From Paenibacillus alginolyticus DSM 5050 = NBRC 15375 (GTDB lineage: Bacteria; Bacillota; Bacilli; Paenibacillales; NBRC-103111): a DNA stretch of 64,000 bases. The stretch lies in the NCBI RefSeq assembly GCF_000422905.1, contig NZ_AUGY01000001.1, positions 1 to 64,000 on the forward strand, read 5' to 3'. Below the pieces are notes generated by a model. The model saw only the letters and a program-made list of their open reading frames with translations. It did not search any database and was not told the DNA's origin. Position numbers and translations under genes: made by a program. This document shows, piece by piece, positions 41,861-51,214 of the stretch. The number at the start of each line of letters is the position of its first letter. Within the stretch, counting starts at the first letter, position 1.

Positions 41861-41914
41861 GCATGCTTACGATGCATATTTTCGAACGAAAACGCTTAAG
41901 TAAACTTAAGGAGG
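41861..41914 (+). repeat. Stem-loops next to the pdp ribosome site (family A-like)
   Basis: GCATGCTTACGATGC begins the leader, then TTTTCG aa CGAAAA (41879-41892) and CTTAAGT aa ACTTAAG (41895-41910), whose right arm overlaps AAGGAGG. The ATGCTTACGATGC flank is identical to that before spmA. Confidence 0.65.
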
Positions 41915-41921
41915 AATGCAC

Positions 41922-43223
41922 ATGAGAATGGTTGATCTAATCCATAAGAAACGTTCAGGTGAAGTACTTAGCGAGCAAGAAATTACGTATATCGTTAGCG
42001 GGTATACACGTGGCGATATTCCGGATTATCAAATGTCGGCTCTACTGATGGCTATTTTCTTCAATGGGATGACAAGTGAAGAGATCTCTGCACTCACGCT
42101 AGCCATGGCAGGATCAGGAGAAATGATCGATTTATCGGAGATTGCTGGCATTAAAGTGGATAAACACTCAACAGGCGGGGTTGGCGACAAAATTAGCCTG
42201 ATCGTTGGACCTATTGTTGCTTCGCTTGGAATCCCTGTTGCCAAAATGTCAGGAAGAGGTTTAGGACATACGGGCGGTACAGTAGATAAGCTGGAGTCGA
42301 TTCCTGGCTTTCAGATTGAATTGTCCAAAGAAGATTTTATACATGCTGTGAATACGAATAAAATTGCCATCGTTGGCCAGAGTGGTAACTTAGCTCCAGC
42401 TGACAAGAAGATGTATGCGCTTCGGGACGTGACAGCTACGGTTGATTCAATTCCATTAATCGCTAGCTCAATTATGAGTAAGAAGATTGCTTCCGGAGCG
42501 GATGCAATTGTGCTGGACGTGAAAATCGGTTCTGGCGCTTTCATGAAAACAGTGGACGATGCAAGGGTTCTCGCTCGTACGATGGTTGATATCGGAACGC
42601 AATTAAAGCGGAACACGATCGCTATGATTACGGATATGGAGCAGCCGCTCGGTCGTGAAATCGGAAACGCAAATGAAATTCGCGAATCCATTGAGGTGCT
42701 CCGCGGCACAGGTGATAAGGAGCTGACTGAGGTAGCGATCTCGGTTGCAGCCTACATGTCGCTGCTGGGGAAAGTGTTTGAGAGCTTCGAGGAGGCTCAG
42801 GTGGCCGTCCGCGATATTGTCTTGAATGGTAAGGCGTTAGAAACGTTCAAACGCTTCATAGCAAGCCAGGGCGGCGATCCGAATGTGGTAGACCAGCCCG
42901 AGCTCCTTCCGACGGCAGCTTATCATTTCGAAGTGCTTGCTGAAAGAGACGGCTATATCAATCAGATCAATGCGGAACAAATTGGTATTGCTGCGATGCT
43001 GCTTGGTGCCGGGCGTGCGAAGAAGGAAGATCTGATTGACTATGCAGTGGGTCTTACACTGAATAAGAAAATCGGTGACCAAGTGCAGATTGGGGAATCC
43101 ATATGTACGATTCATGCAAATCAACAGGATGTGAAGGCTGTCGAGAGCATGATTCAAGGAGCCTATCGCATCGAGAATAGCAAACCAGCACCTGTTCAAT
43201 TAATTTATGATGTCATTGTTTAA
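41922..43223 (+). CDS. pdp: Pyrimidine-nucleoside phosphorylase
   Basis: 433 residues from ATG 41922 (7 nt after AAGGAGG; ATG 41916 is too close). Family marks: RMVDLIHKKRSGEVLSEQEI, KVDKHSTGGVGDKISLIVGPI, SGRGLGHTGGTVDKLESIPGF and LDVKIGSGAFMKT. Splits uridine and thymidine to base and (deoxy)ribose 1-phosphate, completing the salvage set with deoB and the purine phosphorylases. Confidence 0.94.
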   Translation: MRMVDLIHKKRSGEVLSEQEITYIVSGYTRGDIPDYQMSALLMAIFFNGMTSEEISALTLAMAGSGEMIDLSEIAGIKVDKHSTGGVGDKISLIVGPIVASLGIPVAKMSGRGLGHTGGTVDKLESIPGFQIELSKEDFIHAVNTNKIAIVGQSGNLAPADKKMYALRDVTATVDSIPLIASSIMSKKIASGADAIVLDVKIGSGAFMKTVDDARVLARTMVDIGTQLKRNTIAMITDMEQPLGREIGNANEIRESIEVLRGTGDKELTEVAISVAAYMSLLGKVFESFEEAQVAVRDIVLNGKALETFKRFIASQGGDPNVVDQPELLPTAAYHFEVLAERDGYINQINAEQIGIAAMLLGAGRAKKEDLIDYAVGLTLNKKIGDQVQIGESICTIHANQQDVKAVESMIQGAYRIENSKPAPVQLIYDVIV

Positions 43224-43241
43224 TGCCAAATGATTGCCCAA

Positions 43242-43270
43242 GCACTTTCCACTCGGAAAGTGCCTTTTTT
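43242..43270 (+). terminator. Terminator after pdp
   Basis: GCACTTTCC pairs with GGAAAGTGC around ACTC, then CTTTTTT. Confidence 0.9.
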
Positions 43271-43383
43271 ATTTTCTTCCTTTTGGAATATTTTGTGCGG
43301 AAATCGTCAAGACTGATTAGCAGTCATTCAAGCCGCAAGTGTCAGGCTTTCACTTCATACATCACAGGAGGGGTACAATTGCT

Positions 43384-44559
43384 ATGCGAAAAAAAGGGCT
43401 AATCAGTTTTATCTGTTTACAGCTATGTTTGATGCTGCTCATACCGGCTGCGTTTGCGGAAGAGAAGAAGGCGCCATCGGTCGATTTGACACCGAATGCA
43501 CTATCCGCTGTGTTAATGGATGCAGACACGGGCACGGTCATTGCCGAAAAGAATAAGGATGCAAAGCTTCCTCCAGCCAGTATAACGAAAATAATGACGA
43601 TGCTGCTCATTATGGAAGCTGTCGACAAAGGCAACATTAAAATGGATGAGAAGGTCAAGGTCAGTGAATATGCGGCTTCCATGGGTGGATCGCAAATTTT
43701 CCTTGAGCCCGGCGAAGAGATGACGGTTGAGGAAATGCTGAAGGGGATTGCCATGGCTTCCGGGAACGATGCTTCTGTGGCAATGGCTGAGAAAATTGCA
43801 GGCTCGGAAGAAAATTTTGTGCAAATGATGAACGATCGTGCGCAGCAGTTAGGCATGAAAAATACGCATTTCTCAAACTGCAACGGACTCCCTGTGGCCA
43901 ATCATTATACATCAGCGAATGATATCGCCGTCATGTCAAGAGAATTGCTCAAGCATGAGGGGATTACTAAATTTACAGGTGCTTATCAAGACTATCTACG
44001 AAAAGAAACAGCAAATCCTTTCTGGCTAGTGAATACGAACAAGCTGGTGCGTTTCTACAGCGGTGCGGATGGTTTGAAAACGGGATACACAAGCGAAGCG
44101 AAATTCTGCTTATCCGCAACAGCCAAAAGGGAAAATCTACGCGTCGTTGCCGTAGTGCTCGGTGAACCGAATACAAAAACACGGAATGCTGAAGTAACAA
44201 AGCTGTTTGATTACGCTTTTGCGCAATTTACGAACTACCCTTTATTTAAGTCAGGCGACAGTCTAGGGAATTTTACGGTGAATAAAGGCCAGGTTTCGAC
44301 AGTACCGTTAGTGGCGAAGCAAAACTATAGCATTTTAATGAAAAAGGGCACTGTGACGGGGGAGATTCGACATGAACTGAAACTCGATCCCAACTTAAGA
44401 GCTCCGATCGTTATGGGTCAGCCTATTGGTAAAATTATTGTATACAACGGAGATAATTTGCTTGCTGAATACCCGCTCGAGTCTCCGGTTGCTGTAGATA
44501 GAGCGTCCTGGTGGAAGCTATTTAAGCGAACCACATCGCACCTGTTTCATACGGATTAA
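43384..44559 (+). CDS. dacF: D-alanyl-D-alanine carboxypeptidase DacF
   Basis: 391 residues from ATG 43384 (AGGAGGGG upstream). Signal peptide 1-25 (ends AAFAEE). Penicillin-binding motifs: SITK (Ser66, Lys69), SGN (126-128) and KTG (232-234). A C-terminal beta domain follows. Trims pentapeptides in spore or vegetative wall; in B. subtilis it sits directly before spoIIAA and is expressed in the forespore, and the same order holds here. Confidence 0.92.
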   Translation: MRKKGLISFICLQLCLMLLIPAAFAEEKKAPSVDLTPNALSAVLMDADTGTVIAEKNKDAKLPPASITKIMTMLLIMEAVDKGNIKMDEKVKVSEYAASMGGSQIFLEPGEEMTVEEMLKGIAMASGNDASVAMAEKIAGSEENFVQMMNDRAQQLGMKNTHFSNCNGLPVANHYTSANDIAVMSRELLKHEGITKFTGAYQDYLRKETANPFWLVNTNKLVRFYSGADGLKTGYTSEAKFCLSATAKRENLRVVAVVLGEPNTKTRNAEVTKLFDYAFAQFTNYPLFKSGDSLGNFTVNKGQVSTVPLVAKQNYSILMKKGTVTGEIRHELKLDPNLRAPIVMGQPIGKIIVYNGDNLLAEYPLESPVAVDRASWWKLFKRTTSHLFHTD

Positions 44560-44581
44560 TGGTGAGAATACGCGAATAAGC

Positions 44582-44620
44582 GCAGTTTTCTACTAGTTTT
44601 AGCAGTTTTCTTCTAGTTTT
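44582..44620 (+). repeat. 19-bp direct repeat between dacF and spoIIAA
   Basis: GCAGTTTTCTACTAGTTTT (44582-44600) and GCAGTTTTCTTCTAGTTTT (44602-44620) differ at one base and are separated by a single A. Confidence 0.85.
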
Positions 44621-44671
44621 GTCGGGGGGCAGGAGATTCCATCTCAGCTGTAGAAAGTTAAGTTTCATGAC

Positions 44672-44699
44672 GGGATCTTTGAGTGAGCTCAAAGTCTCT
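44672..44699 (+). repeat. Family B palindrome upstream of spoIIAA (reverse orientation)
   Basis: GGGAT, CTTTGAG, TGAG, CTCAAAG, TCTC. Same stem and same asymmetric flanks as the 18.1 and 59.6 kb copies, but inverted relative to the downstream gene. The spoIIAA ribosome site (GAGAGGAG) follows 6 nt later. Confidence 0.8.
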
Positions 44700-44717
44700 C
44701 AGCTGAGAGGAGTGAAC

Positions 44718-45074
44718 ATGTTGAGCCTGCAAATTGAATTCGAGCAAGGCAGAAGAGCGCTGATTGTTAGATTGAAAGGCGAGCTGGATCATCACACAGC
44801 CGAGGTTGTGAAGGCGAGGATGGAGGAAGCGATTGCTAAAGAGCATACGCGCCATTTAATCCTTAGTTTGAAGGATCTATCCTTCATGGACAGCTCGGGT
44901 CTAGGCGTCATACTCGGTCGTTATAAGCAGATCACGAGTAAAGGCGGTAAAATGGTCGTTTGTGATGTTGCCCCAGCCGTTTACCGCTTATTCGAGCTTT
45001 CTGGAATGTTCAAGATTGTATCTATACAGGACAACGAACGCAATGCAATGTCCAGTTTGGAGGTTGCATTATGA
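44718..45074 (+). CDS. spoIIAA: Anti-sigma-F factor antagonist SpoIIAA
   Basis: 118 residues from ATG 44718 (AGAGGAG upstream). STAS domain with [21 protein letters not shown] and the phospho-acceptor region [19 protein letters not shown] (Ser59 equals B. subtilis Ser58). When unphosphorylated it frees sigma-F from SpoIIAB in the forespore. A sigma-H-like GGATTA...GCGAAT lies at the end of dacF (about 44554-44577), but is weak. The stop overlaps spoIIAB (ATGA). Confidence 0.95.
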   Translation: MLSLQIEFEQGRRALIVRLKGELDHHTAEVVKARMEEAIAKEHTRHLILSLKDLSFMDSSGLGVILGRYKQITSKGGKMVVCDVAPAVYRLFELSGMFKIVSIQDNERNAMSSLEVAL

Positions 45075-45517
45075 GTGAACATAACTTTATGACACTAGAG
45101 TTTGCTAGTCGCTCGGAGAATGAAGCTTTTGCTCGCGTAGCCGTTGCTGCTTTCGTTTCTCAATTGGATCCTACGCTGAATGAATTAACCGATATCAAGA
45201 CGGTTGTTTCTGAAGCGGTAACGAATTCGATTATTCATGGTTATAACAATAGAACAGATGGCGTTATCATCATTTCGACGCAAATTGATGATGACGTGGT
45301 TCGGATTACGATCGAAGACAAGGGTTCAGGCATTGCTGATTTAGAACAGGCGAAACAGCCACTATATACATCCAAACCAGAGTTGGAACGCTCTGGCATG
45401 GGTTTCACGATTATGGAAAATTTCATGGACGAAGTAGAAGTTGTGACGGCCGTCGGAATCGGAACCAAAATAAACATGTTGAAGCGAATTGAATCTAAAA
45501 AAGCTTTATACAATTAG
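45071..45517 (+). CDS. spoIIAB: Anti-sigma-F factor / serine kinase SpoIIAB
   Basis: 148 residues with the GHKL kinase fold: [22 protein letters not shown] (N-box), [14 protein letters not shown] (G1) and [17 protein letters not shown] (G2). Binds sigma-F and phosphorylates SpoIIAA. Overlaps spoIIAA by 4 nt and is followed by sigF after 11 nt. Confidence 0.95.
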   Translation: MSEHNFMTLEFASRSENEAFARVAVAAFVSQLDPTLNELTDIKTVVSEAVTNSIIHGYNNRTDGVIIISTQIDDDVVRITIEDKGSGIADLEQAKQPLYTSKPELERSGMGFTIMENFMDEVEVVTAVGIGTKINMLKRIESKKALYN

Positions 45518-45528
45518 GGGTTTGATCT

Positions 45529-46284
45529 ATGGATGTCGATCTGAAACATGCTTCTCATAGTTATTTAGACGATTCGGAAGTCAAACGGTTAATCGCCCTC
45601 AGCCAATCCGGAGATGGACTCGCCAGAGAAACACTTGTCAGCTGCAATATCCGCTTGGTTTGGTCTGTGGTTCAACGCTTTTTGAACCGGGGATACGAAG
45701 CCGAAGACTTGTTCCAGATCGGTTGTATCGGACTGCTCAAGTCCGTTGACAAATTCGATCTATCTTATGATGTGAAGTTTTCAACCTACGCGGTACCGAT
45801 GATTATCGGTGAAATTCAACGTTTTCTTCGCGATGACGGAACACTCAAAGTAAGCCGTTCACTCAAAGAATTGGCGAATAAGATTCGCAAGACGAAGGAC
45901 GAGCTTTCGAAACGTCTTGGCAGACTGCCTACGATTAAAGAAGTAGCCGAGGAGCTTATGATAACAGCGGAGGAAGTTGTGTTCGCACAAGAGGCGAATA
46001 AACCTCTATCTTCCATCCATGAGACCGTCTTTGAGAATGATGGAGATCCTATCACACTAATGGATCAAATCTCGGATGAGTCCGGGGAGAAGTGGTTCGA
46101 GAAGCTTGCGTTGAATGAAGCCATTGGGACGCTGTCGGAGCGAGAACGGCTGATTGTTTATCTCCGTTATTTCAGGGATCAAACGCAGTCCGAGGTCGCA
46201 AGTAGGCTAGGTATTTCCCAAGTGCAGGTATCACGATTGGAAAAGAAAATTTTGCAATCGATTAAAGATCAGATTGCTCAATAA
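45529..46284 (+). CDS. sigF: RNA polymerase sigma-F factor
   Basis: 251 residues: region 2 (LVSCNIRLVWSVVQRFLNRGYEAEDLFQIGCIGLLKSVDKFDLSYDVKFSTYAVPMIIGEIQRFLRDDG), region 3 and region 4 (LSERERLIVYLRYFRDQTQSEVASRLGISQVQVSRLEKKIL). First forespore sigma factor. The operon ends here with a terminator; in B. subtilis spoVA genes follow, but here two unrelated genes intervene. Confidence 0.95.
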   Translation: MDVDLKHASHSYLDDSEVKRLIALSQSGDGLARETLVSCNIRLVWSVVQRFLNRGYEAEDLFQIGCIGLLKSVDKFDLSYDVKFSTYAVPMIIGEIQRFLRDDGTLKVSRSLKELANKIRKTKDELSKRLGRLPTIKEVAEELMITAEEVVFAQEANKPLSSIHETVFENDGDPITLMDQISDESGEKWFEKLALNEAIGTLSERERLIVYLRYFRDQTQSEVASRLGISQVQVSRLEKKILQSIKDQIAQ

Positions 46285-46297
46285 CAGGCTTTGAGAT

Positions 46298-46331
46298 AAA
46301 TAACCGTTCCTCCTAAGAGGAACGGTTATTT
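46298..46331 (+). terminator. Terminator after the spoIIA operon
   Basis: AAATAACCGTTCCTC is fully complementary to GAGGAACGGTTATTT around CTAA; TGT follows, and the stem arms end in T/A runs. Confidence 0.85.
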
Positions 46332-46440
46332 GTCTATGTAGAGACATAGGCTCGATTTGTGTATAATAAATACTGCAAATATCGGTCCCGACTTTTCTGA
46401 GAGTGAGAAGTCAAAAAATGAACATAGGAGTGTGTATTTT

Positions 46441-47874
46441 TTGATTTATAGCAAATGGAAGGATTCATGGTTTTTTAATATACGTAAGGATGTTTTGTCC
46501 GGCATTACGGTTGCCCTAGCTTTAATTCCAGAAGCTATTGCGTTTTCAATTTTAGCAGGTGTAGACCCTATGGTTGGCTTGTATGCTTCTTTCATTATTG
46601 CCATAGTGATATCATTCACAGGTGGTCGGATGGGAATGATTTCAGCGGCTACAGGCGCGATGGCCTCTCTAATGGGTCCTTTAGTTGCGAAATATGGGAT
46701 TGAATATTTGTTTGCGGCCAGCATTTTGACCGGTGTTATTCAATATGTCATGGGTGTTTTGAAGTTTGGCAAATTCATTACGTTTATTCCGAACTCTGTC
46801 ATTGTTGGGTTTGTTAATGCACTCGCCATTATTATTTTCATGGCTCAACTTACTAATTTCAACGGGGCAAGCTGGCAGATGTATGCCATGGTAGCTGGTA
46901 CTTTGGCTATTATTTATTTGCTGCCTTTGATCACGAAAGCCATTCCTTCTGCGTTGGTTGCCATTATCGTGATGACGATTCTGTCTATGAACTTAAACTT
47001 AGATTTACGAACAGTTGGTGATATGGGTGAAATTACACAAACCTTGCCGTTCTTCCATGTCCCTGACTTAACGCTAACTCTTCAAGCAATTGGATATATA
47101 CTTCCAATTTCCTTGGCATTAGCCGTTGTAGGTATGACCGAATCCCTGATGACGGCTACGATTGTAGATGAAATGACCGAATCGAAAAGTGATAAAAATA
47201 AAGAGGTGAGAGGGCAGGGCATAGCCAATATTGTGTCTGGCTTTTTCGGTGGGATGGCAGGTTGTGCCATGATCGGTCAAACGGTCATAAATGTGAAATC
47301 GGGTGGTCGATCCCGACTATCCACCTTTGTTTCTGGGGTTTTCCTGCTTTTCTTAATCATGGTATTAGGTAATGTGGTCAAGCAAATTCCAATGGCCGCG
47401 CTAGTTGGTGTAATGTTTATGGTATCCGTAGGGACATTTGATTGGCAGTCGCTTAGAACCTTAGTTAAAATTCCGCGAAGTGACGCCCTAGTCATGATCC
47501 TTACAGTAGCCATCGTTGTAGCAACTTCCAATTTAGCAATTGGCGTATTATCAGGCGTTACATTAAGTGCAGTGATATTTGGCTGGAGATCAGCCAAAAT
47601 TAAGGCACTCATTTCCAATGACAAGAATGGCTCCAAAATATATCGCATTTCTGGTCAGCTTTTTTTTGGAACCATGGCACATTTTATTGATTTATTTAAT
47701 TATAGGAACGACCCGGATACGATTACGATTGATTTTAGCTCGTCACATGTTTGGGATCATTCTGCTGTGACAGCTATAACGAAAACCATTTCGAAATATG
47801 AGCAGTTGGGCAAAAAAGTCATCTGTATTGGTTTAAACGAGGAAAGTAAATTAATGGTTGAACAAGGCAGATAA
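46441..47874 (+). CDS. SulP-family anion transporter with STAS domain
   Basis: 477 residues from TTG 46441, with AGGAGTG 8-9 nt upstream; the longer open frame lacks a site. About ten to twelve membrane segments, starting with the SulP-type [39 protein letters not shown]-terminal STAS domain (about 380-477, [16 protein letters not shown] ... [17 protein letters not shown]) faces the cytosol. Substrate (sulfate, bicarbonate, other) cannot be told. It is an insertion in the usual sigF-spoVA order. TATAAT at 46361-46366 may be its -10 box. Confidence 0.88.
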   Translation: MIYSKWKDSWFFNIRKDVLSGITVALALIPEAIAFSILAGVDPMVGLYASFIIAIVISFTGGRMGMISAATGAMASLMGPLVAKYGIEYLFAASILTGVIQYVMGVLKFGKFITFIPNSVIVGFVNALAIIIFMAQLTNFNGASWQMYAMVAGTLAIIYLLPLITKAIPSALVAIIVMTILSMNLNLDLRTVGDMGEITQTLPFFHVPDLTLTLQAIGYILPISLALAVVGMTESLMTATIVDEMTESKSDKNKEVRGQGIANIVSGFFGGMAGCAMIGQTVINVKSGGRSRLSTFVSGVFLLFLIMVLGNVVKQIPMAALVGVMFMVSVGTFDWQSLRTLVKIPRSDALVMILTVAIVVATSNLAIGVLSGVTLSAVIFGWRSAKIKALISNDKNGSKIYRISGQLFFGTMAHFIDLFNYRNDPDTITIDFSSSHVWDHSAVTAITKTISKYEQLGKKVICIGLNEESKLMVEQGR

Positions 47875-47891
47875 GTCCGCACCGCATAAAA

Positions 47892-47941
47892 AAAGAGCCG
47901 CTGATTACCCTAATACTTCACAGGGTAGTTTGCGGCTTTTT
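47892..47941. terminator. Bidirectional terminator
   Basis: AGAGCCGC and ACCCT pair with AGGGT and GCGGCT; A-run on the left and T-run on the right serve the SulP gene and the convergent DUF378 gene. Confidence 0.85.
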
Positions 47942-47957
47942 GTGATCACGAACATGT

Positions 47958-48167
47958 TTATCGGGCAGAGTGCCTGTCATCTGAATAAAATCTCACGCAG
48001 TAAATTCCGCATAAGCCAACTACCGTATAAATGATACGGCTTAGACCGGAAGATGCACGATGAGAATCTCCTCCCAATAAAGCTGAAACTAAATCCCATT
48101 GGAAAAGCCCAACCAAGAGCCAATTCAGCGCACCAATAATAACTAGTGTTAACGCGAATTTTGCCAT
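47958..48167 (-). CDS. DUF378 family membrane protein
   Basis: 69 residues: LTLVIIGALNWLLVGLFQWDLVSALLGG and RIIYTVVGLCGIYCV form the two membrane segments of DUF378 (YuzA-like) proteins. AAGGTGATAAC precedes the ATG on the minus strand. Function unknown. Stands between SulP and spoVAA. Confidence 0.88.
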   Translation of the reverse strand: MAKFALTLVIIGALNWLLVGLFQWDLVSALLGGDSHRASSGLSRIIYTVVGLCGIYCVRFYSDDRHSAR

Positions 48168-48345
48168 GTTATCACCTTCTTTATATGGAATAAGTTATCG
48201 TTATTCGATCTTACTATGCCATATTGCAGGTGACATTATTCCTGGAGAATTTACCATCTTGTCAGGTGTTTATGGGAAGGAAAGATTTTGCATACTACTC
48301 CTATACATGGAGGATTCACCACTATGCGCTGAGGGGAGTGAAACC

Positions 48346-48978
48346 ATGATTCGGGATGAAAAACCATATGTATACATCCGGCTGCGTCGAAAAGCCAACG
48401 TTCGCAAAGGGAATGTTGTGTACTTACGTCATATCGCTCAGATTTTCGTGGAACCTGAATATGAGCAAGCACTGAACAATTTGATCATTCATCATCCTCA
48501 ACATGAGGATGGCAATCGCGTGCTCATTGACATGATGCTGATCGTTCGGAAAGTGAAAGATCTTTATCCACAGCTGCAAATTGAGCATTTCGGAGAACCT
48601 CATGTGCTTCTTGAGATTATTTCCGATCCCAGAAAGCCAAGTCCTATACTTATCGGTTTGGTTTGGCTGCTCTTATTCATCGGTTCAGGCCTGGCCATTA
48701 TGAATTTTCATGCGGATGTGTCCATGCTGCAAGTTCACCAACGTATTTATGAATTGATGACAGGGAAAAAGGTGGAGCATCCGCTCATACTGCAAATCCC
48801 TTATTCCTTAGGGATAGGTGTTGGAATGGTCATTTTTTTCAACCATCTGTTTAAGAAAAAATTCAATGAAGAACCTAGCCCGCTTGAAGTAGAGATGTTT
48901 ATGTATCAGGAAAATATAAACCGTTATGTGATAACAGAAGAATATGTCAAAATTCATGAGGAAGGAGACCGTTCGTGA
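48346..48978 (+). CDS. spoVAA: Stage V sporulation protein AA
   Basis: 210 residues from ATG 48346 (GAGGGGAGTG upstream; a long upstream open frame is not supported by a ribosome site). N-terminal soluble part (YIRLRRKANVRKGNVVYLRHIAQIF) and two membrane segments (LIGLVWLLLFIGSGLAIMNF, ILQIPYSLGIGVGMVIFFNHL). Part of the SpoVA machinery for dipicolinic acid transport. Overlaps spoVAB by 4 nt. Confidence 0.9.
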   Translation: MIRDEKPYVYIRLRRKANVRKGNVVYLRHIAQIFVEPEYEQALNNLIIHHPQHEDGNRVLIDMMLIVRKVKDLYPQLQIEHFGEPHVLLEIISDPRKPSPILIGLVWLLLFIGSGLAIMNFHADVSMLQVHQRIYELMTGKKVEHPLILQIPYSLGIGVGMVIFFNHLFKKKFNEEPSPLEVEMFMYQENINRYVITEEYVKIHEEGDRS

Positions 48979-49397
48979 TTACCCAATTTGGGGAGGCCTT
49001 CTTGGCGGCTTTTATCGGGTTAGCTGGTGGAATCGCAGTTGGCAGCGGCATGGTCGCATTCCTTGTGGTACTGGATATTATTCCAAGACTTGCTCAGATC
49101 ACACGTTCGTTTTCGAAAATTCATGCTTATGAAGCAGCGGTTGTGTTAGGCTCACTCTTATTTACTTGGGTTGATTTCAGTGATGCTAAGGTGCATCTTT
49201 TTCCGATGGGAGCAGCAGTGGTAGGTATTTTTGCTGGTTGTTTCGTTGGCATGCTAGCGGCCGCATTGACAGAAATCATTAACGTGCTGCCTATCCTCGC
49301 CAAGCGTGTTGGCATGGGATCTTATATGATTCTGCTGCTCATGGCGATGATTTTCGGTAAAGTCGTTGGATCCTTGTTTGAATGGTTATTTTATTAA
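48975..49397 (+). CDS. spoVAB: Stage V sporulation protein AB
   Basis: 140 residues from GTG 48975, with GAAGGAG upstream. Four membrane segments; FLAAFIGLAGGIAVGSGMVAFLVVLDIIPRLAQIT and GAAVVGIFAGCFVGMLAAALTEIINVLPILAKRVG are SpoVAB-like. Acts with SpoVAA. The next gene is spoVAF, not spoVAC. Confidence 0.9.
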   Translation: MITQFGEAFLAAFIGLAGGIAVGSGMVAFLVVLDIIPRLAQITRSFSKIHAYEAAVVLGSLLFTWVDFSDAKVHLFPMGAAVVGIFAGCFVGMLAAALTEIINVLPILAKRVGMGSYMILLLMAMIFGKVVGSLFEWLFY

Positions 49398-49420
49398 CGT
49401 GTGTCGAAGGAGGCGCTCAA

Positions 49421-51055
49421 ATGAAGTTTATTGTGAAAAAGGGAAATGGGAGCGATCAGAATGACTCCAACGAATCAAACGAATCGAGCGAATCAAAGGA
49501 ACAGTCTGAGAAATTGGCTATAGATGAGGAAGGCAATTTATCTGTTTACAATCCAATAACAGACATGACGCCTGAGGAGAAGGCACTTAAAATTCAGGAA
49601 GATATCCCTAGAACTCTTCGAGAAGTTCGAAGGGTGCTGGAGGAGCGAGTAGGACTCGATCGAAGCTTCGATCTTATCCTCAGAGAAATGGTGTTTGGAT
49701 CCAAACGCGTAGGCATCTTCTATTGCAATGGATTTGCCAAAGATACGGTGTTAACCGATATCATTACACGTCTTACTTATGCGGACGAAGAATCAGTTTC
49801 ACATCATACGCTAGAAGCATTCATTGAGAAATTAATTCCGCACATTCAAGTGAAGACCTACAAGAAAATATCTGAAATCGTAGGCCAAGTATTGATGGGC
49901 GGAACGGCATTTTTCATTGAAGGAGAGTCTGCGGGGATTACGATCGATGCCAAAAATTTTCCCATTCGTTCGATTGCTGAACCAGACTTGGAGAGGGTCG
50001 TCCGAGGATCACGAGATGGCTTTGTTGAAACTCTTTTATTGAATGTAACATTAGTCAGACGAAGAATTCGCGATGAGAGATTTAAGTTGGAAATCATGCA
50101 AGTCGGCAAACGAACCAAGACGGATGTCTGTGTGGGCTATATCAACGATATTGCTGACGCGGACTTAGTCCAAGCTGTGAAAGATAAAATAAAAAATGTT
50201 GAAATCGACGGCCTTCCTCTCGCAGAAAAACAGCTGGAAGAAGCGATTGTTAATAAAGGGTGGAACCCGTATCCAATGGTTCGGTATTCTGAACGGCCGG
50301 ATGTTGTATCTGCTCATTTACTGGAAGGTCATGTCTGTGTTTTCGTGGACACGTCACCGAGCGTCATGATCCTGCCGACTACTTTTTTTCATCATGTACA
50401 GCATGCTGAGGAATATCGGCAAACGCCATTCATTGGTACTTATTTAAGGTGGGTGCGTTTTGCTGGCATTATGGCTTCGATTTTCTTGCTTCCACTTTGG
50501 TTTATGATGGTGATGGATCCCTCCTTAAAGCCGCCGGGACTTGAGTTCCTCGGTCCGCAGAAGGAAGGAACTCTCCCGCTATTGGTTCAGTTCTTGTTAG
50601 CGGATATAGGGATTGATCTCATGCGAATGGCAGCTGTTCATACACCCACACCGCTTGCTACCGCAATGGGCTTGGTCGCAGCCATATTGGTTGGAGATAT
50701 CGCGGTGAAAACGGGTCTTTTTATCAATGAGGTTATCCTATATTTGGCTCTCGCCTCCATTGGGATGTTCGCGACACCGAGCTATGAATTGGGTCTAGCT
50801 AATCGAATAATAAGGCTTGCGCTCTTAATCATCGTGGCGATCTTCCATGTCCCCGGATTTGTAGTAGGCTCAACACTATGGTTGATTCTTCTGGCCTCAA
50901 GGAAATCCTTTAATGCACCCTATATGTGGCCATTTCTTCCATTTAACGCCAAAAGCTTCTTTGCTATCCTGGTTCGTCGTCCGGTGCTTGCTGGCAAAAC
51001 GCGGCTAAGTATTACAAAGCCAATTGATGGCACGCGTCAACCAAAATCCAAATAA
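49421..51055 (+). CDS. spoVAF: SpoVAF (GerA-family sporulation membrane protein)
   Basis: 544 residues from ATG 49421 (GAAGGAGG upstream). A Ser/Asn/Glu-rich N-terminus precedes the GerABKA-type soluble domain (VGIFYCNGFAKDTVLTDIITRL, VRGSRDGFVETLLLNVTLVRRRIRD), the family-specific VRYSERPDVVSAHLLEGHVCVFVDTSPSVMILPTTFF, and membrane segments from residue ~345. The position upstream of lysA is as in B. subtilis. spoVAC, AD and AE, which normally lie between AB and AF, are missing from this operon. Confidence 0.9.
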   Translation: MKFIVKKGNGSDQNDSNESNESSESKEQSEKLAIDEEGNLSVYNPITDMTPEEKALKIQEDIPRTLREVRRVLEERVGLDRSFDLILREMVFGSKRVGIFYCNGFAKDTVLTDIITRLTYADEESVSHHTLEAFIEKLIPHIQVKTYKKISEIVGQVLMGGTAFFIEGESAGITIDAKNFPIRSIAEPDLERVVRGSRDGFVETLLLNVTLVRRRIRDERFKLEIMQVGKRTKTDVCVGYINDIADADLVQAVKDKIKNVEIDGLPLAEKQLEEAIVNKGWNPYPMVRYSERPDVVSAHLLEGHVCVFVDTSPSVMILPTTFFHHVQHAEEYRQTPFIGTYLRWVRFAGIMASIFLLPLWFMMVMDPSLKPPGLEFLGPQKEGTLPLLVQFLLADIGIDLMRMAAVHTPTPLATAMGLVAAILVGDIAVKTGLFINEVILYLALASIGMFATPSYELGLANRIIRLALLIIVAIFHVPGFVVGSTLWLILLASRKSFNAPYMWPFLPFNAKSFFAILVRRPVLAGKTRLSITKPIDGTRQPKSK

Positions 51056-51062
51056 CAGAAAT

Positions 51063-51089
51063 GGGCAGGGAATTCACCTGTCCTTTTTT
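51063..51089 (+). terminator. Terminator after spoVAF
   Basis: GGGCAGG pairs with CCTGTCC (one G-T pair) followed by TTTTTT. Confidence 0.75.
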
Positions 51090-51214
51090 GCTTTTATGTC
51101 GAAGCGTGTATTGTCAAAAGAGCATGCCATATGGTACTTTTAATAGTAATGCACGTTAACCTCTTTGGCGGCAAATAGCAAGAAGAAGGTTCAGGGAGAG
51201 AGGGAATTAAAGCT

